Assembly (NCBI GenBank): GCA_900088475.1
Contig: FLMG01004137.1
Coordinates: 62,001 to 126,000 of the forward strand
Source of the DNA: Hyphochytrium catenoides
Taxonomy: Eukaryota; Sar; Hyphochytriomycetes; Hyphochytriales; Hyphochytriaceae
Direction of reading: 5' to 3'
DNA length: 64,000 bases
Shown here: positions 58,488-64,000 of the stretch, piece after piece
How the letters are laid out: each line of letters opens with the position of its first letter
How positions within the stretch are numbered: position 1 is the stretch's first letter
The notes under the pieces: model-generated
What the model saw: only the letters and a program-made list of their open reading frames with translations
What the model was told of the DNA's origin: nothing
Databases searched by the model: none
Made by a program: the position numbers and the translations under genes

Positions 58488-61258
58488 ATGCCGACGACTG
58501 CTTTTGTTAAGGCTAAGACTTATGGCGCGAGACCCTCATCAAGTCCCAGAAGAAGCGCTGTTTTGCAAAAGTGCTCCCAGAAGGTAAAGACGGACACCGA
58601 CACAGTGACCGAGGTGCAAGCTCTCTCAGTTGTAAAAAATATGTAAGTTACATAACGATGAAGACAGCGAGGCTGCACTCCACTCTGATGAGATTATCTG
58701 CCTGCAGACTACGGCTTTCGGTATCCGAGATTTGTTACCTACGAAGTACGTTTCGCACAATATTGGTGCATCCCTTCCATGGCTAATAACATGACGTGGG
58801 GCGGCTGCCGGTTTAGATGTTTTTCCAGAGAAAGTGTTTGCAGAGAAGAATTACGCAGGCATCGTTGCGCGCTGCCTTCAGCCCATTAAGAAAAATTCAG
58901 ACGAAACTGATGGACCATCAATAGTGCTGGTGTGATTTGGATTACAATCCAGGCAAAATGCAGGAAATAGGGCTTCTTATCTATGCTCTCTGTACAATGC
59001 TCTTCGTAATGTGCAGGATGTTGACGCTAAAGCTCTGACGAAGTGGATGGAGGAAGGAGGTAGGTTGAGAAAGGAGCTATCAACCCTCTTCAATACCTTA
59101 CCTAGGCTCTCTCTCGTCAACAATATTATAGTTTTCGAGGCCCTAGAGCATCGCTATCTGGAGGTTAGCCGTAATTTTTCTTGTGGAGGAGTTTATACCT
59201 TCTTGGTCGTATCCGTCGCGTACCCTCCTTGTCACAGGCAATGGTCTTTGAAGTTTATGAACTCCCGGACCTTGACCCCAAAGAGATCTCAAGACTGAAT
59301 GCTGTGAAACGAGAGAACAGATCCAGATCTGTACATCTCTTGCCCAGGACTCTGGTAGAGAGGTATCTCGGTGTTGAAGTATACTCTCTTGCCCAGCTTA
59401 TAAACGTCCCAACAGTTACGAGTTCAAGGTTTCATATCCAGAGCAAGGACAATGGAAGATGCATGCCACCTTTTCTTCTTCACAAGAGGGGTTCTCTCAA
59501 GGGTCAACCTTTAGCACAGCCGCGGGTCTCAAGAATCAAGCCATTATGTTGATGCGGAATCTGATTGCGCTAACAAAGAATCTGGATCCGCTCCCAGTCA
59601 ACAGGTATACAAGACGGCGGCATCGAGAAGCCGAATAGGCGCACCAACTAACCTTAGATGCTCTTTCATGAAGGTTACTATCGATGAAGCTCTATTACTT
59701 CGACGACAGGGTACCAGAGGACTTTCAGCCCAAACATTTTGAGCTTTGCTCTATCGAGGAGGCCCCTGGCGCAATGGAAAGCGTGTCCACGGACATACAT
59801 ATAGTCAGTGCCATAAGGGTTCAACAACAAAGACCACAAGCGGGCCTAGCGTTCTAACACTAGCATCTTCTTGTCGCTTAGGGCTCCCTCAAAAGCTGTC
59901 ACCAGGCGCTGGAGATCAGTCTGCACACATATGAAACGATCCCGCAAGGCCAAGCAGTAGCGACCAGCAGTAGAATGCAACCTTCGAAGCAATCCAACTC
60001 AGGTTCTATGGGACGTCCACCGTCACAGGCGGTTTGCGCCAGTGACGACGACACAGATGTCGATGTCTCGGTGCCTCTTGTTCACAAGAAGAAGGAGGAC
60101 ACAGCGAAGCTGCAAACTCTTTCAAGAGGCCTGGAAGATCTTGGCATCGCAGAGCAATCAAAGCAGGTGACTGATGTAGACCGTGTCGTTCGGTACGTCC
60201 TTGAGACAGGAACGGTTGTCAAACACAGGTCGGTTCGCATGGAAGAGACAAGTTAGTCCATCTTCTAATGTTTCGATGATAGGGTGGCCACCGGATGTGG
60301 TGTGAGGATGGTTCTGGTCAATCAGGCTTTTGACAAGGTACTGCACAATGGGTGCATGGCTCTTCTCTCCTCCCACCTTCCCACCACCCCTAAATAGTTT
60401 CTAACCTTTACTTCAGATGATGTCGAATGGCCTACTGAAAGGGTGCAAGGGCAAATTTCAGCTTCAAAATCCTCCCACTGTCGCTGGGAATTGCTCCATC
60501 GCTAAAGTTGAACCTCTAAACGTGGGGAATACCTCTCTGCCACGTAATGAATCAACGTCAGCCGATCCTACCGAGAGTAAGGAAACAGGGATTGCTGACG
60601 CGAACTTCGCACTGACCACTTCCGCATTGTGCAGAAGTGAAATGCTTCATCGAAACGCAGCCGATGTCTTCAAGGGTGTTCGTCGCCAAGACGGCTTCAA
60701 TTTTGAAACTCTCTAAGCACGTTGTGAGCAAGGCGTTCTCACAGTTGAAAGATGAAGGGATGCTCAAGAGTCCAAAAAGCCTCGGACAGGGGCATCTAGT
60801 TCTGAAAGGTTGGTTGCAGTAGCATCGTTCTCTTGGCAAGATCTTACCCTCTTCTGGCAGGACAACCAGCAAGAGCACGAGCTGGCGGTAGCTCCGCGTC
60901 CGTGGCGTCGGCGCGCCCATTGCCTCAAAGCACCAAAAGCACAGACAACGATCCCATTCTCACTCCAGAAAATAACTTCTCTCAACAGCCACTCTCGCAA
61001 ATAACAGACCAAACTAGCGGTAAGCTTTCGACTGACTCCATTAGCTTTACCTAGAAGTCTCTGACTAATATACATATTGAAGAAGGCCCTGCAACCGCGG
61101 CCTCCTGTGCAGTCGTCAAACCGGAACCTAGCCATCATGGCTATTTAAAGAGAAAGAAGTGTAGCGCTGTCATAGACCCTATTGTCCAGCAAGCAAGACC
61201 ACTAAAACAAAGCCGAAGGCAGCCACTGATGAAGCCCTTGACCGTTGGTCTCGTTTGA
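58488..61258 (+). CDS. Meiotic HORMA-domain axis protein (HOP1/ASY1/HORMAD type) with winged helix
   Basis: Chromosome-axis protein for meiotic recombination and synapsis. Exons with closing phases: 58488-58642, 58708-58745, 58817-58929, 59017-59059, 59132-59163, 59238-59362, 59416-59604, 59674-59803, then 59882 to about 60247. The HORMA domain covers residues about 40-310: TEVQALSVVKNMILRLSVSE, ICYLR, NVFPEKVFAEKNYAG, DVDAKALTKWMEEG, VFEALEHRYLE, YEFKVSYPEQGQWKM, LMRNLIALTKNLDPLPVN, SMKLYYFDDRVPEDFQPKHF. About 60641-60809 encodes a winged-helix-like segment (SSRVFVAKTASILKLSKHVV...QLKDEGML). A linker exon (ends about 61020) and a last exon from about 61083 give LKRKKCSAVIDPIVQQ, which resembles the C-terminal closure motif bound by HORMA domains. 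Joints between 60247 and 60641 are unresolved. TGA ends at 61258; a different frame stays open to 61318. Confidence 0.87.
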
Positions 61259-61284
61259 AGAAGGAGGCTAAGGAGTTTATCGGC

Positions 61285-62242
61285 CTACGTCGGGACAATG
61301 TGGCAACTAATGGGTAGAGTTAGCCAGCGCACTTCTTCGCTTAACAGACAAGAATCAGGGACTTACCCTAATAAACCCCGACCGCTCCACTCCATAGGAA
61401 TAAGGGATAATTCATGAAAAGTATAATTTCCATCTTCTCCCAGCCGCTTCACGCGCACCTGGGAGAAATGCGAGAGTCATGGTTGTGCATGCAGAAAAAA
61501 GAAATCTGCTTTGGACTGAGCTTTATACCGGTATCCTGGTGTTGACGTTTCTTTTAACGACATCACCGACGGCTGCTAAGTTCCTATGGTTGCTGGCATC
61601 TATGCTACCGAATGCCAGGACTTGGTCATCTTGTTTCAGACCAGACGCTGCAGCTGGAGATCCTGCACGGCAGCCATGTTACAAAAAGCAGGATGTAGCA
61701 GAAGGGCAAACCCGCTGCTGCTATGGATGGACTAACCTTCGCTGACGGATCTAACAATAGCGAATGGAGTCATTGCTGTATAATCTTGGCTTTCACGTTC
61801 TCCCACTGTTAAGTCACTTCGGTTGCTTCTTTCCACTTGGCTCATAGGATGTGTGATCTTCAACTCGCTATGAACTCTACAGAGTGATGAAGACGATAAC
61901 TCAAAGGGGGCTTGTAAGAGACCTCAAGGGATCGACGTACTGTTCCAAACCCTTCTCTATCTTCGACATGAGCTCCTTGTAGTCAGTTTGCAAGCATGCC
62001 AGCCTGTGCCGCTTCAGTCGGACACTATAGACGTCTATGTCAGCCCTCGGAAAGCCCTCCTGGTCAACCAAATTGCCCTTGAGCCCTGGAGCAGGAGCAC
62101 CATTTAACCCTGGGGACGTCAGCTCCTCCGTGATGGCTTTGATCTCCGACTCCACATTCTCCCTTTCGGCGATCCACGCCTGTAGCTGCTTCCGTAAGCT
62201 ATTCTCATGACTTTGGGCGCCCAAGGGCTCTGGTGGTGACAT
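61285..62242 (-). CDS. PSMD9: 26S proteasome assembly chaperone PSMD9 / Nas2 (PDZ protein)
   Basis: Chaperone that binds the Rpt5 C-terminus during assembly of the proteasome base. Exons (minus): 62242-61941, 61840-61737, 61662-61529, 61458-61367, 61306-61285; phases close at 217 residues (human 223). The N-terminal coiled region ends in the family signature GNLVDQEGFPRADIDVYSVR followed by RHRLACLQTDYKELM. The PDZ domain reads FAIVRSVSEGSPAAASGLKQ then DDQVLAFGSIDASNHRNL. The C-terminus is WSGRGLLGCHIVPT, matching the GKGLLGCNIIP ending of the human protein. The terminal exon has only 22 bases including the stop. That stop lies 26 bases beyond the HORMA stop in convergent orientation. Diverges from RIO1. 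Confidence 0.96.
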
Positions 62243-62875
62243 GGTAGAGAGTTCTCGATGGTTCGTTTGTCACGCAACCCAAGCCAAAAGTTGCGCTTCG
62301 ATTCCTCGTAATGCCTTAGTTCTATTGAAGCTTTGGAAAGCTCAAATGGAATCCTGCTTTGCCTCCGAACTGTGCAGCAACTTCTCATGATGAAGAGCCA
62401 TGATCTGAGCGCCAAGCTTTCAGAAGTCTGCAGTGTTATTTATTAGGGAGGTTCTGAGAGCTGTTCTGAGAGTGTGTAGACGTACTGTACATTTCTACGA
62501 AAACTAAATCCAAAAATAAGGGAGTTTTTTCTGCATTGACGATCAGCTGGTCCAGATCCTGTACTTTCGTTGCTCTAATAGTAACTGAAGTTCCGCTCCT
62601 CAGTGCGCACTCGAGCGCTATGCGCTGTGGGCCCATTGTTGGTTGTTGCGCTTTGTTGCAAGACGTCCAGCACGATCAGAATCATCTCATGTTATCTCAT
62701 AGTGTTTGGCGGGTAGTGGACTCGAACTTGCGGGCCTGGCGCTGCCTCATCGCCATTTATGTTTGACCTACCAACCGATCAGGGAGCAGGGGGCCTTTCA
62801 TGGCCATATTTGTAAGTCGGTCTCCAAACAAGGACTAGTGTGACCCCAGACGAGCCAAGGACATCAATTAAGGTC
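62243..62875. promoter_or_regulatory. Divergent upstream region of PSMD9 and RIO1
   Basis: About 630 bases between two start codons, containing the doubtful small frame at 62436-62636 and a tRNA-like stretch near 62690-62770 that fails on pairing. Both promoters must lie here. Confidence 0.4.
62436..62636 (-). CDS. Possible small protein, unrecognised
   Basis: A 66-codon ATG frame (start MGPQRIALECALRSGTSV, continuing TKVQDLDQLIVNAEKTPLFL) looks coding in composition. A GTACGT donor near 62487 could splice it to a short 3' exon near 62415-62390. It lies between the divergent PSMD9 and RIO1 genes. No family recognised; it could also be part of a 5' UTR. Confidence 0.25.
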   Translation of the reverse strand: MGPQRIALECALRSGTSVTIRATKVQDLDQLIVNAEKTPLFLDLVFVEMYSTSTHSQNSSQNLPNK

Positions 62876-63972
62876 ATGGAGACCGTCTATGGTGATGACG
62901 AGGACTGGGTGCCCCAAGTGGTTTTGGAGTCACCTGCTGCCAACACATTGACAGAGGAGCACACGTTAACGAACGAGCAAAACGAGAATCTCATCGCGAA
63001 CTATGACGGCTATGGGGAGGACGAAAACTTTGCTGAGAATGACTATGATGATGAATACTACTATGAAGATGACGATGGTACAGAATTGGCGTTCGTGAAA
63101 AGCTTACGTGCGGACTCAAGTCTTTATTTTGCTAGGAGCTCGCGCTCAGGGTCAAGTGTCCTCCAAAGGTGGCAACTCGGTAACGTCAAGTGCAAAGACC
63201 TACCAGCCCAAGCAACATTCCATTGATAAGATGTTGGGAAAAATGAATTTCTCCCATGGGGCTGTTGGAGAGCTAGCCCGAAGCATCAATGAGACAGAGA
63301 CGAGCAGGTATGAGACCTAAAATAACTCTTCCTTGGTAGCCACGAATCTAAGCATATCGCTAGGACCAAGCACACGGGCAGAGACGATAGAGCCACCACT
63401 GAGCAAGTCCTTGACCCTAGGACACGAATGATCCTGTACAAGCTACTCAATCAAAACTTTGTGTCTGAGATTAACGGCTGCGTAAGCACAGGCAAGGAGG
63501 CTAACGTGTACTATGCCCGAGGGCCCGAGGCAGAGTATGCTGTGAAGATATACAAGACGTCTATTCTCGTCTTTAAGGACAGAGACAAATATGTCTCTGG
63601 GGAGTTTCGATGGAGGCACGGTTACTCGAGAAGTAATCCCAGGAAGATGGTCAAGGTCTGGGCAGAGAAAGAAATGAGAAATTTAAAGAGGTTAGTACCC
63701 ACCCCTGCATAATTGCAAAGGCATAACAGACGCCAAGAGCGTAGGAAGAAAATCTTCGAGGGTGACAACTAGTGAACAAGGTTTGAGATTGCTATATGTG
63801 TGGTGTAAGTACAGCCGCTATGCGAGTGGATTAGGTTGAAGCTGGAGAGCAAAATCATGGCTGACCCACTGAGTTTACCTGCAGACTGCAAACGGCCGGG
63901 GTATTATGTCCCACACCAGTGTTACTGCGGCTTCATGTGCTAGTCATGGAGTTTTTAGGGAAGAATGGATGG
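62876..63972 (+). CDS. RIOK1: RIO1 atypical protein kinase/ATPase, N-terminal part (runs off the window)
   Basis: Releases late factors from pre-40S ribosomal subunits. Exons: 62876-63077, 63136-63307, 63364-63690, 63886-63972; the gene continues past the edge (GTAGGC donor after 63972). The start [11 protein letters not shown] was chosen as the first ATG of an acidic, Tyr/Asp/Glu-rich N-terminus ([14 protein letters not shown]), usual for RIO1. Then comes [20 protein letters not shown]. The RIO domain shows the P-loop-like [11 protein letters not shown], the catalytic lysine in [50 protein letters not shown] and [18 protein letters not shown] (hinge). The [15 protein letters not shown] block is diagnostic for RIO1 against RIO2/RIO3. 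The catalytic loop and metal-binding aspartate lie outside. Confidence 0.96.
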
Positions 63973-64000
63973 TAGGCCGCTTATGAAAAGCCCTTATGAC

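Noticed and set aside
58000-58587. 195-codon plus-strand frame upstream of and overlapping the HORMA start
   Set aside because: The overlapping frame from 58488 gives the true HORMA N-terminus with closing exon phases; the longer frame has no family resemblance.
62690-62770. tRNA-like stretch on the minus strand (a GATC..GGTC stem around GGTTGGTA, and a TTCGA loop)
   Set aside because: The T stem and acceptor stem do not pair and no clean anticodon arm can be drawn; at best a degenerate relic.
1-64000. Prokaryotic-style systems (operons, CRISPR, toxin or phage genes)
   Set aside because: All recognisable genes are eukaryotic, spliced and individually oriented; no regularly spaced repeats were found.

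Overview
The window is nuclear DNA from a flagellated microbial eukaryote. Most genes are broken by many short GT-AG introns (typically 50-250 bases), and TAA, TAG and TGA all end genes, so the standard code applies. Several genes belong to motile cilia: an outer-arm dynein beta heavy chain, IFT22/RABL5, a CCDC17-like protein, an ankyrin plus fibronectin-III protein and possibly a C2HC zinc-finger protein. I cannot name the lineage from sequence alone. I saw no rRNA, convincing tRNA, CRISPR array or transposon. One assembly gap of 55 N lies at 25641-25695.

Layout, left to right. 1-3934 (+): C-terminal 812 codons of the dynein beta heavy chain. 4514-4991 (-): candidate zinc-finger gene. 5350-7397 (-): KEX1-like serine carboxypeptidase. 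8108-8985 (+): IFT22. About 9305-9621 (+): possible small RG-rich orphan. 10282-12625 (+): GPATCH1/TOUGH-type G-patch protein. 12873-14447 (-): nucleolin/Gar2-like protein. 15548-20118 (+): UPF1 helicase. 21520-24955 (+): mitochondrial succinyl-CoA:3-ketoacid CoA transferase. About 25696-26740 (+): TAF11. 27046-37910 (-): REV3, the DNA polymerase zeta catalytic subunit, in 32 exons. 38532-40737 (+): NSUN6-like RNA cytosine-5 methyltransferase. 42412-53438 (-): a CCDC17-like protein of about 1,840 residues in about 43 exons. 54219-55372 (+): ankyrin-FN3 protein. 55457-57600 (-): armadillo-BTB protein. 58488-61258 (+): meiotic HORMA-domain protein. 61285-62242 (-): PSMD9/Nas2 proteasome chaperone. 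62876 to the window edge (+): RIO1 kinase.

Genes are packed in divergent and convergent pairs: KEX1/IFT22, nucleolin/UPF1, REV3/NSUN6, CCDC17/ANK-FN3, ARM-BTB/HORMA and PSMD9/RIO1 diverge; TAF11/REV3, ANK-FN3/ARM-BTB and HORMA/PSMD9 converge, some within 30-90 bases. By function they cover cilium building and beating, RNA processing and decay (GPATCH1, nucleolin, UPF1, NSUN6, RIO1), transcription initiation (TAF11), DNA damage tolerance and meiosis (REV3, HORMA), ketone-body metabolism, Golgi peptide processing and proteasome assembly.

Exon models were built by hand from conserved protein blocks, splice signals and reading phase. Where phases close exactly, coordinates should be right to within a base; uncertain joints are stated. 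The points most worth checking are the expanded CCDC17-like protein, GC-AG introns proved by reading phase, a 35-base duplication that places one near-copy next to a 3' splice site, and the HORMA protein with a C-terminal winged helix and closure-like motif.
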